64,000 bases of DNA from an uncultured Clostridia bacterium (GTDB taxonomy: Bacteria; Bacillota; Clostridia; Christensenellales; CAG-314), in the NCBI GenBank assembly GCA_947628135.1, contig CANQYT010000005.1:42217-106216 (forward strand). Direction: 5' to 3'. A program made the translations under genes and the position numbers. Positions 26,279 to 34,755 of the stretch are shown in pieces. Each line of letters begins with the position of its first letter. Position 1 is the stretch's first letter. Below the pieces are notes generated by a model that saw only the letters and a list, made by a program, of their open reading frames with translations, made no database searches and was not told the DNA's origin.

Positions 26279-27108
26279 ACGTCTCCTCCCAATTTGCGAG
26301 CGTCCCTTTCACGAGCGTTTACGTCGAAACCCGCCTCGCTGAGTTTTTGCGCCAATTCCACCGTGCGCGGAGCACGCAATCCCACTTCGTCCAATAAACT
26401 TCTGTTGTCGAAAATTTCGTTTGGCGTGCCGACACTCACCACGTGCCCGCCGTTCATCACGACAACGCTGTCGCAATCCAGCACTTCTTCCATAAAATGC
26501 GTGATAAGCACCACCGTCATACCCTGCGCGTTGAGTTTGTGCGCAACTTCCAACACCTCTTTACGCCCGAGCGGATCGAGCATAGCGGTGGATTCGTCCA
26601 ACACCAACACTTTTGGGCGTATGGCAAGCGCGCCCGCAATGGCGATACGCTGTTTCTGTCCGCCGCTCAGACGGTGCGGAGAACTCTTGGCATAGTCGGA
26701 CATACCCACCTGTTCCAACGCGTCGTACACGCGCTCGGCAATTTCCTTTTGCGGAACGCCGAGATTTTCCGGTCCGAAAGCGACGTCCTCTTCCACTATG
26801 CTCGCCACCATCTGGTTGTCGGGGTTTTGAAAGACCATTCCGACGTTTTTGCGTATTTCGAAAATGTTTTCCTTTTCGGAGGTTTTCAGTCCGTTGACGG
26901 TGACAACGCCGCTCTGCGGCAGCAACAAACCGTTGAGCAACTTTGCGAGGGTGCTTTTTCCGCAGCCGTTGTGCCCGACGAGCGCGACGAAATCCCCCTC
27001 CTCAACGGAGAGGGTGACGCCTTCGACGCCGACGGCAGAGCCGACCGTTCCGTCGTCGTTGTACGCTTTGTAGTAGTAACTTACGTTGTCCAGACGGATA
27101 ATTTCCAT
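26257..27108 (-). CDS. ecfA1: ECF transporter ATPase EcfA1
   Basis: A 283-residue ABC ATPase and first gene of the ecf-truA operon. Walker A is GHNGCGKST, the Q-loop MVFQNPDNQM, the signature LSGGQKQRIAIAG, Walker B VLVLDESTA (a Ser-Thr rather than Pro after DE) and the switch His ITHFMEE. The DES in place of DEP is family-typical for EcfA1. The ATG at 27108 was chosen because the promoter -10 box ends just ten bases upstream; a longer reading from 27168 would start before the promoter. Confidence 0.92.
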   Translation of the reverse strand: MEIIRLDNVSYYYKAYNDDGTVGSAVGVEGVTLSVEEGDFVALVGHNGCGKSTLAKLLNGLLLPQSGVVTVNGLKTSEKENIFEIRKNVGMVFQNPDNQMVASIVEEDVAFGPENLGVPQKEIAERVYDALEQVGMSDYAKSSPHRLSGGQKQRIAIAGALAIRPKVLVLDESTAMLDPLGRKEVLEVAHKLNAQGMTVVLITHFMEEVLDCDSVVVMNGGHVVSVGTPNEIFDNRSLLDEVGLRAPRTVELAQKLSEAGFDVNARERDARKLGGDVCLNLKK

Positions 27109-27118
27109 AGGTAGCCTT

Positions 27119-27147
27119 ATTGTACCAAATAAATGCGCTTTTGGCAA
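27119..27147 (-). promoter_or_regulatory. Promoter of the ecfA1-ecfA2-ecfT-truA operon
   Basis: TTGCCA (27147-27142), 17-bp spacer, TACAAT (27124-27119). The predicted leader is only three or four bases. Confidence 0.75.
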
Positions 27148-27178
27148 CAAAAAATGCGTTCCGAACAAGCGGAACGCA
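27148..27178 (-). terminator. Terminator of the uL15-like gene
   Basis: On the minus strand TGCGTTCCG-CTTGTT-CGGAACGCA is followed by TTTTTTGTT. It abuts the ecfA1 promoter and insulates the two units. Confidence 0.8.
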
Positions 27179-27194
27179 CTTTGTCAAAGATTTA

Positions 27195-28385
27195 TCAGTC
27201 CAATTTGATGGCCTTGCCGCCAGTCAGCGCGATCATCTTGACGGCGTCGATACTGAAATCGTCCGCCTCCACCGTCAGCGCTTTGTCCAGCGTGCCGCGG
27301 GCAAGTATCTTGACCGCCTTTTCCTTGGCAGGGACAAGTTTTTTGTCTTTAAGCGTCTGCAAATTTACCGTGTCGCCGCTGTTGAAATGAGCGCTGAGCG
27401 TGTCTACGTTGACAATGAACTTTTTGCCGCCGATATGCTCGCCGACGCGCTTTTCCACAAGCGCAGCCGCCGTCGTGTCGGACATCAGTTCCTCCGCTTC
27501 CTCTACGGTGACCGCCGCAACAAATTCTATCGGACCGCTTACTATCTCGCCGTTGCCGTCGCCGCTGATTATCTTCATCTTGATGAGTTTGCGCTGTACG
27601 AGGTGTTCGGTGGTGTCGTACGGATAGTCCGACGCGTCAAACTGACTTGCGGCTTTGTACGCAAGTTCGCGCTTTGCCGCCAATTCGTCTATCAATTCGA
27701 AAGCGTACTTTTCGGCGCGGGCGGAACGTATGCGCGTCATTGCGGGCACGTCCTCGAAACGTTTTACGTCCGAAGCGTCCTCCACGCGATACTTGGTGTC
27801 CGCATACGCGGCGGGGTCTAACGCCAGATACAAACAAAGCGTTTTGCCGCGAACGTTGAGCCGCGCGACGACCTCTCTGCCTTTGAAGAAACTTACGCAG
27901 CGCCAACTGATACGCTTACGCAAGCCGTAACCGACAAGGTAGTTGGCTACCTCCGCAAAATAACGCTTTGCGTCGTCGCTGCTCTGTATCAAACGCGCAA
28001 GGAAAGATTTGTTGTACCGCACCACCGTACGCGGTTCGGTCGCGGCATTGTTCGGCTCTTCCCGAACAGCCTCTGCAACGACGGCAGCGGTAATTGGTTC
28101 GGACGATTGCGCAGGCCGGGCGGGGTTCTCCCGTTGAACGTCGGCGGCAGAAGTTGTCTCCTCTGCGGCAGGCGTACTCTGCGCCACTGTTGCGGTCTCG
28201 TCGGGAATGACCGTTTCTTCCGCCGCAGGCTGAACGTCCTCTTCGGACTGCGACGTGGGTTTGCGGGGTTTTTGACGTAACGCGAGAATAACTATCACCA
28301 CCGCCAACGCAAGCACTACCGCCGCGGCGACGCCGATGATAACGTGCATTTGGGTGTCGGTAAGCGCACCGAAAAGATTTGTCAT
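27195..28385 (-). CDS. Membrane-anchored protein with a C-terminal uL15-like domain
   Basis: A 396-residue protein. One N-terminal membrane helix (HVIIGVAAAVVLALAVVIVILAL) is followed by a Pro/Ala/Glu-rich linker of about 100 residues. A central domain (SFLARLIQSSDDAK to about residue 270) contains ISWRCVSFFKGREVVARL and LCLYLALDPAAYADTKY. The last 70 residues (LSAHFNSGDTVNLQTLKDKK, ILARGTLDKALTVEADDFS, GGKAIKL) match the pattern of the C-terminal half of ribosomal protein uL15. Its role is unknown; location is the membrane with the domains in the cytoplasm. AAGGAG fixes the ATG at 28385. Confidence 0.65.
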   Translation of the reverse strand: MTNLFGALTDTQMHVIIGVAAAVVLALAVVIVILALRQKPRKPTSQSEEDVQPAAEETVIPDETATVAQSTPAAEETTSAADVQRENPARPAQSSEPITAAVVAEAVREEPNNAATEPRTVVRYNKSFLARLIQSSDDAKRYFAEVANYLVGYGLRKRISWRCVSFFKGREVVARLNVRGKTLCLYLALDPAAYADTKYRVEDASDVKRFEDVPAMTRIRSARAEKYAFELIDELAAKRELAYKAASQFDASDYPYDTTEHLVQRKLIKMKIISGDGNGEIVSGPIEFVAAVTVEEAEELMSDTTAAALVEKRVGEHIGGKKFIVNVDTLSAHFNSGDTVNLQTLKDKKLVPAKEKAVKILARGTLDKALTVEADDFSIDAVKMIALTGGKAIKLD

Positions 28386-28421
28386 AACGTGGGACTCCTT
28401 TGTGTAAAAATATCCATAAAA

Positions 28422-28450
28422 AATATAACACAAAAAATATGCCGTGTGAA
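28422..28450 (-). promoter_or_regulatory. Likely promoter of the uL15-like gene
   Basis: TTCACA (28450-28445), 17-bp spacer, TATATT (28427-28422). Confidence 0.5.
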
Positions 28451-28502
28451 GTTTTTTTTGACATTCATCGGAATTTTTGCATTTTTGCAATAGCATTGCT
28501 AC

Positions 28503-28540
28503 AACAAAACGAGTCCTTCGGACTTTTATCCGAAGGACTC
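28503..28540 (-). terminator. Terminator of rnpB
   Basis: GAGTCCTTCGG pairs with CCGAAGGACTC (28511-28540), with GTTTTGTT following on the minus strand. Confidence 0.85.
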
Positions 28541-28547
28541 GACGTTA

Positions 28548-28874
28548 AGAGTTCAGTCTGTAAGCCGAGTTCTGTATTGGACGGTTATCTGTCTAGCGCT
28601 GTCGTTACCGACAGTGTCAAGCGAATATGTCGAGATGCCGAGCAGGCATTTTATCTCATTTCTTGCACCGAGTGGGGTTTACAGTAACGCGTTGTCACCA
28701 AAACGTTTGTAGGCTCTTACCCTGCATTTCCACCCTTACGGCTTGCGCCGCGGTATATTTCTGTTGCACTTTCCTTGAAGTCGCCTTCACAGGCCGTTAG
28801 CCTGCACTCTTGCTCTGTGGTGCTCGGACTTTCCTCGTGGAAGAACTCCACGCAACCGTCTGACTGTCTCTTAC
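28548..28874 (-). ncRNA. rnpB: RNase P RNA, bacterial type A
   Basis: The minus strand carries the conserved core of M1-like RNA: GAGGAAAGTCCGAGC near the 5' end, GTGCAGGCTAACGGCC, AGGGTGGAAATGCAGGGTAAGAG, and AACTCGGCTTACAGACTG near the 3' end. The 5' and 3' ends pair (CAGTC with GACTG). It is the catalytic RNA that matures tRNA 5' ends. Size is about 327 nt. The TTGACA/TACAAT promoter places the 5' end near 28874, and a strong terminator lies directly downstream. The helix layout suggests type A, as in many Clostridia, rather than Bacillus type B. Confidence 0.95.
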
Positions 28875-28880
28875 CGCTCA

Positions 28881-28909
28881 ATTGTAGCGTAAAAACGTTG
28901 TTTTGTCAA
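28881..28909 (-). promoter_or_regulatory. Promoter of rnpB
   Basis: TTGACA (28909-28904), 17-bp spacer, TACAAT (28886-28881). Confidence 0.85.
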
Positions 28910-29149
28910 ACGAACGAAACGCTTTGCCGCAGCGTTTGGCTGTAAGTTGCGCCGCACCAGCCGCGAGCGCGTGGTTTTCGGCAAACCGCACCGCGACGAA
29001 CCGTGACCGCAACTCCGACGACGGCGATTGCGTGCGTTGTATTCGATGTCCGTATTCTTTGTTTTTGTGCAGCCGTAGCGCTGTTGAAGTAGGGCTTGGC
29101 GTGTGCCGAACGGCGGTTTTTGCACAAATCGCAAGCCGAAAATCGTGAT

Positions 29150-29791
29150 TCAGCCGACCTGCTCCGCTTGCGAAAGAAAGTCGTCCGCGGGCACTTCGTC
29201 GGCAAACGCCGCAAGTTTTACTATGCGGTAGTCGCCCGTAAGTTTGTATTCGTTCATCAAGTGCAAAAGCAGTCTGTCGGGGCGGAGATTGTCGTTGCCT
29301 GCGGCAAGGGTGACGACAGCCGCGTTGCGATTTATACGCTCGGAGGCGAATATCTTGCCCGAAACGTCCTTTGTGACGGATACGCCGCGATCGTCGTAAG
29401 TTATGCGGTAGGGCGCGCTGTCTAATCTGCTTGCGGCGACGGCGTTTCCTATGCCGTCCGTCTCGAAACGGTACTGCGCGCGGTTGAACTTTGCCGCGAG
29501 ATTGACTTCGGCGCGCCACTGCGCGGTAAAGGACACCCCCGCGGGACTGACCGCGTTGAGTTTCGGCAGCATATCCGCCCTGTCCGTCGTTTTTACCGAT
29601 ACGTATTCGGCGAAACTTTCCACTCCGAGGGGAATGGGCGGAGAAAAGCCCAACTCTATGTGCGGGTTGAAACCCTGCGAATACTGCGCGTTGACCCCCG
29701 CGCGGCGCATAAGATAGGTTACCGCGCGAAGATTGTCCACGTGGGACACCAACGCGGACGGACCTGTTTTCGTAAATTTGAATATCAGCAT
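29150..29791 (-). CDS. Radical-SAM-associated DUF2344 protein (TIGR03936 type)
   Basis: A 213-residue protein of the family that accompanies or is fused to TIGR03960 radical SAM enzymes. It opens LIFKFTKTGPSALVSHVDNLR, followed by RAGVNAQYSQGFNPHIELGFSPPIPLGVES, both strongly conserved in the family. Function is uncharacterised; tRNA or rRNA modification has been suggested from context elsewhere. The ATG at 29791 overlaps the end of the radical SAM gene (ATGCTGA), so the start is set by coupling. Confidence 0.85.
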   Translation of the reverse strand: MLIFKFTKTGPSALVSHVDNLRAVTYLMRRAGVNAQYSQGFNPHIELGFSPPIPLGVESFAEYVSVKTTDRADMLPKLNAVSPAGVSFTAQWRAEVNLAAKFNRAQYRFETDGIGNAVAASRLDSAPYRITYDDRGVSVTKDVSGKIFASERINRNAAVVTLAAGNDNLRPDRLLLHLMNEYKLTGDYRIVKLAAFADEVPADDFLSQAEQVG

Positions 29792-31593
29792 ATCTTTGTG
29801 TTTCCGTGAGTATTTTTGCAGTAGCCGTGAGCGGATAGACCGCAGCCGTTGCACTGTTTGTTGCAGGACGGGGTGGTTGCGCCGCGCATCGCTTTGAGAT
29901 ACTCGTTTTGAAAATATTTTTTCGTTACGCCTATGTCCACGAAGTCCCACGGCAACGTTTCGTCAAGTTGCTTTGCGCCCACTATCTGCGCCGCGTCTAC
30001 GCCGCACTGCTCAAACGCCTTGCGATAGTGTTGAAAGTCGAAACGGTCGTTCCAGGCGTCGAAACGCGCGCCGTCCTTGTAGGCAACATACAGCGCGTCG
30101 GCGATACTTCTGCCCCCTCGCGCCAAAACCGCCTCCATAAACGAACAGTCGTAGTCGTTGTAACTGAAATCCACGCCGCTCTTTTTGAAAGAATCGGCAA
30201 GATAACGCTGCTTTGCGGAAACGTCCTCCGCGCTTGCAAGCGCGCACCACTGAAAGGGCGTAAACGGCTTTGGAATAAAGGTGGACGTGCTTACGTACAG
30301 CCGCAGCGGCTTTGCGGAAACGCGCGTCTTTTTGTACAGCGCCTTTACGCGCAAAGCAATGTCGTATATCCCCTCGACATCCTCTTGCGTTTCGGTGGGC
30401 AGACCGAGCATAAAATACAGTTTGACGGAGGAATACCCCTCGCCGAACGCTTCGGAGAGCGTTCCGAAAATGTCCTCGTCGGTGATATTTTTGTTTATCA
30501 CGTCGCGCAGACGCTGCGTTCCCGCTTCGGGGGCGAAAGTGAGACTGCTCTTTCGGTTGCCCCGCGCGAACTGTCCTTTGAAACTGTCCAGACGCATACT
30601 CGGCAGATTGAGTTGCACGTGATGAGCCTCGGCATAGGGATACAGTCGGGTGAGCAGTTCCGTCAAACCGCTGTAATCGCTTGTGGAAAGACTGTTGAGC
30701 GACAGTTCGTCGTAGCCCGTGCTTTCCAACAGCGCTTTGCACAACTCGAAAGCGTTGTCGGGGGTGCGCTCGCGCACGGGTCGATAAATAAAGCCCGCCT
30801 GACAGAAACGGCAGCCGTTTGCACAGCCGCGGAACAATTCCGCCACGGCGCGGTCGTGAACGATCTCCATAGAGGGCACAAGCTGCGTTTGCGGAGTGAA
30901 TACCGCGTTCATATCCTCTTCGACGTTGCGCCACGCGCGGCGATCGGGCAGAGACTTCACCTGCTCCTTTTCGTACAGGGCAGGGTGCAGACTCGGGACG
31001 TAAATACATTCGTAATTTTCGTCCACATAGCGAAGAAATTCACTTTTTTTGACCCCATATTGTGTTTTTTGCTTTTTATAGTCCTCTATGATGTTCTTCC
31101 ACGGGGTTTCGCCCTCGCCGATGAAAAAGAAATCGAAGTACTTGTACATCGGTTCGGGGTTGACGGTGCAAGGTCCTCCGCCCACGATGAAAGGCATATC
31201 TTCGCCGCGCTGTTCGCTCAAAACGGGTATGCCCGCAAGTTCCAGCATATAGAACACGTTGCTGTAACACATCTCGTACTGCATAGAAAAGCCGACGAAG
31301 TCGAAATCTTTCAGCGGGCGCTGCGTTTCGAGACTGCACAGCGGCATATTGCGCGAACGAAGATATTGTTCGTAATCTTCGAAAGGCGCGTAGCAACGCT
31401 CGCACACCACGCCCTCCAACGAATTGAACAAATAGTACAATATCCTGACGCCGAGGTTGGACATTCCCACCTCGTAACTGTCCGCAACGCACATACAAAA
31501 ACGCACGTCGCATTGCTTGTTCATATCGGGAACGTTGTACTCGCCGCCGAAATAGCGGTACGGTTTGAGTACGGTTTCTGTCAGTTTGGTCAC
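29785..31593 (-). CDS. TIGR03960-type radical SAM protein
   Basis: A 602-residue enzyme. The N-terminal part (VRFCMCVADSYEVGMSNLGV, then IVGGGPCTVNPEPMYKYFDFFFIGEGE) is the B12-binding-like region. The [4Fe-4S] cluster motif is RGCANGCRFCQAG (CxxxCxxC, about residue 255), and the TIM-barrel core follows (LSLNSLSTSDYSGL, SLTFAPEAGTQRLRDVINK). The C-terminal tail has a Cys-rich CNKQCNGCG. Family role is unknown. It is third gene in an operon behind exonuclease and hexokinase (13-bp gap). Confidence 0.92.
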   Translation of the reverse strand: MTKLTETVLKPYRYFGGEYNVPDMNKQCDVRFCMCVADSYEVGMSNLGVRILYYLFNSLEGVVCERCYAPFEDYEQYLRSRNMPLCSLETQRPLKDFDFVGFSMQYEMCYSNVFYMLELAGIPVLSEQRGEDMPFIVGGGPCTVNPEPMYKYFDFFFIGEGETPWKNIIEDYKKQKTQYGVKKSEFLRYVDENYECIYVPSLHPALYEKEQVKSLPDRRAWRNVEEDMNAVFTPQTQLVPSMEIVHDRAVAELFRGCANGCRFCQAGFIYRPVRERTPDNAFELCKALLESTGYDELSLNSLSTSDYSGLTELLTRLYPYAEAHHVQLNLPSMRLDSFKGQFARGNRKSSLTFAPEAGTQRLRDVINKNITDEDIFGTLSEAFGEGYSSVKLYFMLGLPTETQEDVEGIYDIALRVKALYKKTRVSAKPLRLYVSTSTFIPKPFTPFQWCALASAEDVSAKQRYLADSFKKSGVDFSYNDYDCSFMEAVLARGGRSIADALYVAYKDGARFDAWNDRFDFQHYRKAFEQCGVDAAQIVGAKQLDETLPWDFVDIGVTKKYFQNEYLKAMRGATTPSCNKQCNGCGLSAHGYCKNTHGNTKIC

Positions 31594-31606
31594 GATTCAA
31601 CTCCTA

Positions 31607-32851
31607 TCAAAGCGCCATAGTAGCCATAAGAGTGCCTACGAGATTGAGTTCCTCGCCCTGCACTATCTTGAAACTTATGCCGCAACTGCCCAAAATTTCC
31701 GTCAGATACCTTTCGAATGCGCTTCGGTAGCCGGGCAGTTTTTTGAACGTCGTCCCCTCAGCCACTATCGCTACGGGCAGCGTTTTGTTGCGGCAGGAAG
31801 AAATTGCGACGGCGGCGTTGACGATTGCGCCCATCTTTGCCGCACGCTCCACGAGACCGCGGCAAACATCCGCCGCAAACTCCGCGTCGCCGCTTTCGAA
31901 CATACCGTGGAAGCCGCTCCCCTCCAAAAACTCGCTTACGTCCCTCAAATCAAAGGGTTGCAAGTGCGTTTCTCCCGTAAATTTGCCCTCACGTTCGGCA
32001 AAGAGAAAGGCGCGGTAAATGACTTCGGCAAGGTACTTGCCGCTTGTGGTCTTTTCGAACAGTTGCCTTTCGGGATCGGCGGTGAGCGCTATCGCCTCGC
32101 GGTCGAAATCGCCGCGCAAAAATCCGTTGAAATCGCCGCACTCGGTGTTGACGAGCATTCTGCCGCGGGGCAGCCCGCGCACCTTTTCGATGTTTTCGGT
32201 GTCCTCGACATAGCAAACGTTAGTTCCCGTGCCGTAGATGTAGCCGATATATGCGGAAAAACGCTCGTCGGTAGCCGCCATTCCGCCCAGCAACGTCGCT
32301 GCGGTGTCGTTGAGAACGGCTATTTTGCGGTCTTTGCCGTCCAACGCCTTACACGCAGCCACCGTTTCGCCGCCCACCAGAGTACCGACGGCTTCGGGCG
32401 CTTTTATCTCCTTGGTGAACGGGCAAACGACGCCGTCTATACGTTCGTTCATCTGCACGGGATAGGAAAAACAAAAGCCCACCGTGTCCGACAGCGGTAA
32501 AAGTCGGCGCACGTTGTCGGCTATCTGCGCGTAAAACTCCTCTTTGGTGAGAAAACGGTCGGACGCGGGCATACGGGTCTTTTCCAACTGCTCGATGTGC
32601 GCTTTGCCGCTTTTGTCGAAATAGCCGACGGCGCTGCGGAAATTTGTGCCGCCCGCATCGATGAGTATGCGTTTGGAATCTGCACGTATGCGACTTCTGT
32701 CCAGATTGGTCAGATAGGTGGGTATCATCGGCATACCGCCGCTGCCGTACAGTCCCATCCGCATTTGTAAGCGAAATTTTGCAATCGATGAAACAACGTC
32801 CACGTTGTCGGGACTTTGTCCGTGTTCGTACAAAAACCGTCTCGCCGTCAT
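31607..32851 (-). CDS. Eukaryotic-type hexokinase
   Basis: A 414-residue sugar kinase of the hexokinase fold normally associated with eukaryotes but also found in Clostridia. ATP-binding phosphate-1 is ILIDAGGTNFRSA, the sugar-binding loop FSYPVQM, phosphate-2 VLNDTAATLLGG with the catalytic Asp, and GYIYGTGTNVCYVE with NTECGDFNGF complete the sugar site. Length (about 400-450) fits a single-domain hexokinase. It is expected to phosphorylate glucose or a related hexose with ATP. Its ATG overlaps the exonuclease stop (ATGA). Confidence 0.9.
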   Translation of the reverse strand: MTARRFLYEHGQSPDNVDVVSSIAKFRLQMRMGLYGSGGMPMIPTYLTNLDRSRIRADSKRILIDAGGTNFRSAVGYFDKSGKAHIEQLEKTRMPASDRFLTKEEFYAQIADNVRRLLPLSDTVGFCFSYPVQMNERIDGVVCPFTKEIKAPEAVGTLVGGETVAACKALDGKDRKIAVLNDTAATLLGGMAATDERFSAYIGYIYGTGTNVCYVEDTENIEKVRGLPRGRMLVNTECGDFNGFLRGDFDREAIALTADPERQLFEKTTSGKYLAEVIYRAFLFAEREGKFTGETHLQPFDLRDVSEFLEGSGFHGMFESGDAEFAADVCRGLVERAAKMGAIVNAAVAISSCRNKTLPVAIVAEGTTFKKLPGYRSAFERYLTEILGSCGISFKIVQGEELNLVGTLMATMAL

Positions 32852-33792
32852 AACTTACCCTCCAAAACGTCCTCTACCGAAATTACTTTCATAAGCCCCT
32901 GCTCCACCAACTCGCCGACGCGCTTTTCGCGCATAACGTCCGCTTCGGAACGCTGTCCGTCCGTTACGTAGTAGTTGCCTTTGAAAAGTTTCGCCGTGTA
33001 CCGTCCGCCGTTTTGTGCTATCTTGTCCAACACTGCGAACAACGCTTCGCCGCCGCTCAGTTCCAGCGAACGCGACAGACAAAACGCTTTGTTTTTGTAA
33101 TCGCTGCCCGTCCGTCTGACTCCGCCGACATATTCCTTGATACGCTCTATCGCCTGCTGCGTGACGTGCTTTTTGCTTACCTGCCCTTCCAAAGACACGG
33201 GGCGCGTCAACTGCATATTTACGTTGCTGCCGCGGCGCACGCGATACTTTTCCATCAGTTCCTCCACCGACATACCGCTTTGCTCCACAAGATATTTGAG
33301 CGTCATCATAGAGGCGTAGGCGTCCTCTTCCGAATTGTGCTGACAAAATTCCAGCCCTATTTCGTCGGCTATCTTGCCCAAACCTTTTACCGCGCTTTCG
33401 CCTTTGTACAGTCTGTACAGCAGTTGGGTGCAGATAAATTCGAAATCTATCCCCGGCAAACGGTAGCGTTCGCACGCTTTGTTGAGCATACGCACGTCGC
33501 TGTCTACGGCGTGTCCCACCACCGTGTACGATTTGTCGGAAAGCAACGCTTTGAGACGGGGATAGACCTCGCGGAAATCGGGAGAAGATTCCAACAAACG
33601 CCTGTCCAGATGCAGGTCTATGCCCACGTTGGGACGCGTGCCGTTGAGATTGTACCTCGTGCGGGGGTTTATCCAGATATTTTCGCGGCTGAGAACGTTG
33701 AATCGCTCGTCGGCTATCACAACGCCGACGCTGCATACGCTGCCGAGCATATATCCGTTTGCCGCTTCTATGTCGAAAGCAAGATATTTCAT
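32848..33792 (-). CDS. DnaQ-like 3'-5' exonuclease with a BRCT-like tail
   Basis: A 314-residue protein. The DEDD exonuclease motifs are FDIEAANG (Exo I), VGHAVDSDVRML (Exo II) and HNSEEDAYAS (Exo III), with His and Asp in DEDDh order. The tail (NKAFCLSRSLELSGGEALFAVLDKIAQNGG...) resembles a BRCT domain, common on stand-alone clostridial exonucleases. It probably trims single-stranded DNA ends. First gene of the four-gene operon; its Shine-Dalgarno lies in the 3' arm of a terminator-like hairpin. Confidence 0.85.
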   Translation of the reverse strand: MKYLAFDIEAANGYMLGSVCSVGVVIADERFNVLSRENIWINPRTRYNLNGTRPNVGIDLHLDRRLLESSPDFREVYPRLKALLSDKSYTVVGHAVDSDVRMLNKACERYRLPGIDFEFICTQLLYRLYKGESAVKGLGKIADEIGLEFCQHNSEEDAYASMMTLKYLVEQSGMSVEELMEKYRVRRGSNVNMQLTRPVSLEGQVSKKHVTQQAIERIKEYVGGVRRTGSDYKNKAFCLSRSLELSGGEALFAVLDKIAQNGGRYTAKLFKGNYYVTDGQRSEADVMREKRVGELVEQGLMKVISVEDVLEGKL

Positions 33793-33828
33793 AAAAAACC
33801 TTGCCTATATGTTACCATATTTGCAAGG
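33793..33828 (-). terminator. Hairpin before the exonuclease, overlapping its ribosome-binding site
   Basis: On the minus strand CCTTGC and GCAAGG pair across a long loop and are followed by TTTTTT and the ATG at 33792. CAAGG is the only Shine-Dalgarno candidate. It would terminate read-through from the TauE genes upstream and could mask initiation. Confidence 0.5.
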
Positions 33829-33862
33829 CTTTGCGCAAGAGAAATAAAGGAAATAGTCAAGT

Positions 33863-34243
33863 TTACCTGCGGCGGCTGCGTACGGCGTACCTGATCGCCA
33901 CAATGAGCTGCCACGTGCCCATCGCCAACAGAAACGCGCCGTAACAGTAGCGCAAAAGGGCGTTGTCCGCCTTGTTTGCCGCCAACGCTCCCGCAACGGC
34001 AAACGCCAACGCGGGCACTATCATCCACAGCACGCCGTGCGTTTCGAGCAGTTTGTTCTTGGAGTGGATAGCCAACGCCACGCAGCACATAGGCAGAAAA
34101 CTTATCAGATTGGCGGCTTGCACCGTCTTTTGCGGCAAATCGAGAAAACTGAGCAAAGGCACTAACAGCGTGCCGCCGCCCATTCCCATTCCGCCTACTA
34201 TCCCCGCGAGGAAACCGAACAATATCAACAGAAATATTTGCAT
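33863..34243 (-). CDS. TauE/SafE half-transporter, second gene
   Basis: A 126-residue protein with about four membrane segments, equal to one half of a TauE/SafE (sulfite exporter) family member. GFLAGIVGGMGMGGGTLLVPLL is the diagnostic glycine-rich repeat, followed by AANLISFLPMCCVALAIH. Family members export sulfite, sulfonates or other organic anions. The partner half is encoded 9 bp upstream. Normally both halves are in one polypeptide, so these two probably assemble together. Confidence 0.85.
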   Translation of the reverse strand: MQIFLLILFGFLAGIVGGMGMGGGTLLVPLLSFLDLPQKTVQAANLISFLPMCCVALAIHSKNKLLETHGVLWMIVPALAFAVAGALAANKADNALLRYCYGAFLLAMGTWQLIVAIRYAVRSRRR

Positions 34244-34252
34244 TGCGCTCTC

Positions 34253-34618
34253 CTAAAAAAACATTTTTATCCCGCCTGCGATGAGTACCGCGGCGAAAAT
34301 CATCTTTGCGACGTTGCCTTTGAGCCCCGACAGCAGCAACGCCCCCGCCGCGCCCCCTGCCGCTACGCCGAGAGTGGTCCACAGCGTGGGTATCCAATCG
34401 ACGCTGCCCTTTATCAGATACACCGCCGCGCTTACCACGGTGAGGGGTAAAACCACCAACAGCGCCGTCGCCTGAGCGCTTTTTTGATGAAGTTTTGCCA
34501 AAGCGAGCAACAGAGCGACTATTATCACCCCGCCGCCACCGCCGAGAAACCCGTTTACGAAGCCCGCCGCCGCCGAAAACAGCGCCGAAAGCCATTTGTT
34601 TTTTGCGGATAGTTCCAT
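34253..34618 (-). CDS. TauE/SafE half-transporter, first gene
   Basis: A 121-residue membrane protein carrying the same half-domain: GFVNGFLGGGGGVIIVALLLAL, then QATALLVVLPLTVVSAAVYL and two further helices. Together with the next gene it makes up the eight-helix TauE fold in two pieces. Both halves keep the glycine motif, so neither looks like a decayed fragment. The substrate is unknown. Confidence 0.85.
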   Translation of the reverse strand: MELSAKNKWLSALFSAAAGFVNGFLGGGGGVIIVALLLALAKLHQKSAQATALLVVLPLTVVSAAVYLIKGSVDWIPTLWTTLGVAAGGAAGALLLSGLKGNVAKMIFAAVLIAGGIKMFF

Positions 34619-34656
34619 ATTTTTCCCGTCCCGATTTATTTTGTTGCCGTATTTGA

Positions 34657-34685
34657 TTGATTTTTATTTTAGTTTGTATTAAAAT
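34657..34685 (+). promoter_or_regulatory. Promoter of the large exported protein
   Basis: TTGATT (34657-34662), 17-bp spacer, TAAAAT (34680-34685). A CGTATGT/ACATACG hairpin lies in the leader (34691-34710). Confidence 0.6.
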
Positions 34686-34755
34686 AGAGATACGTATGTA
34701 TTGAAACATACGCAAAAACGAACAAATCATATTTGAAAAAGGTATCGGAACAACT

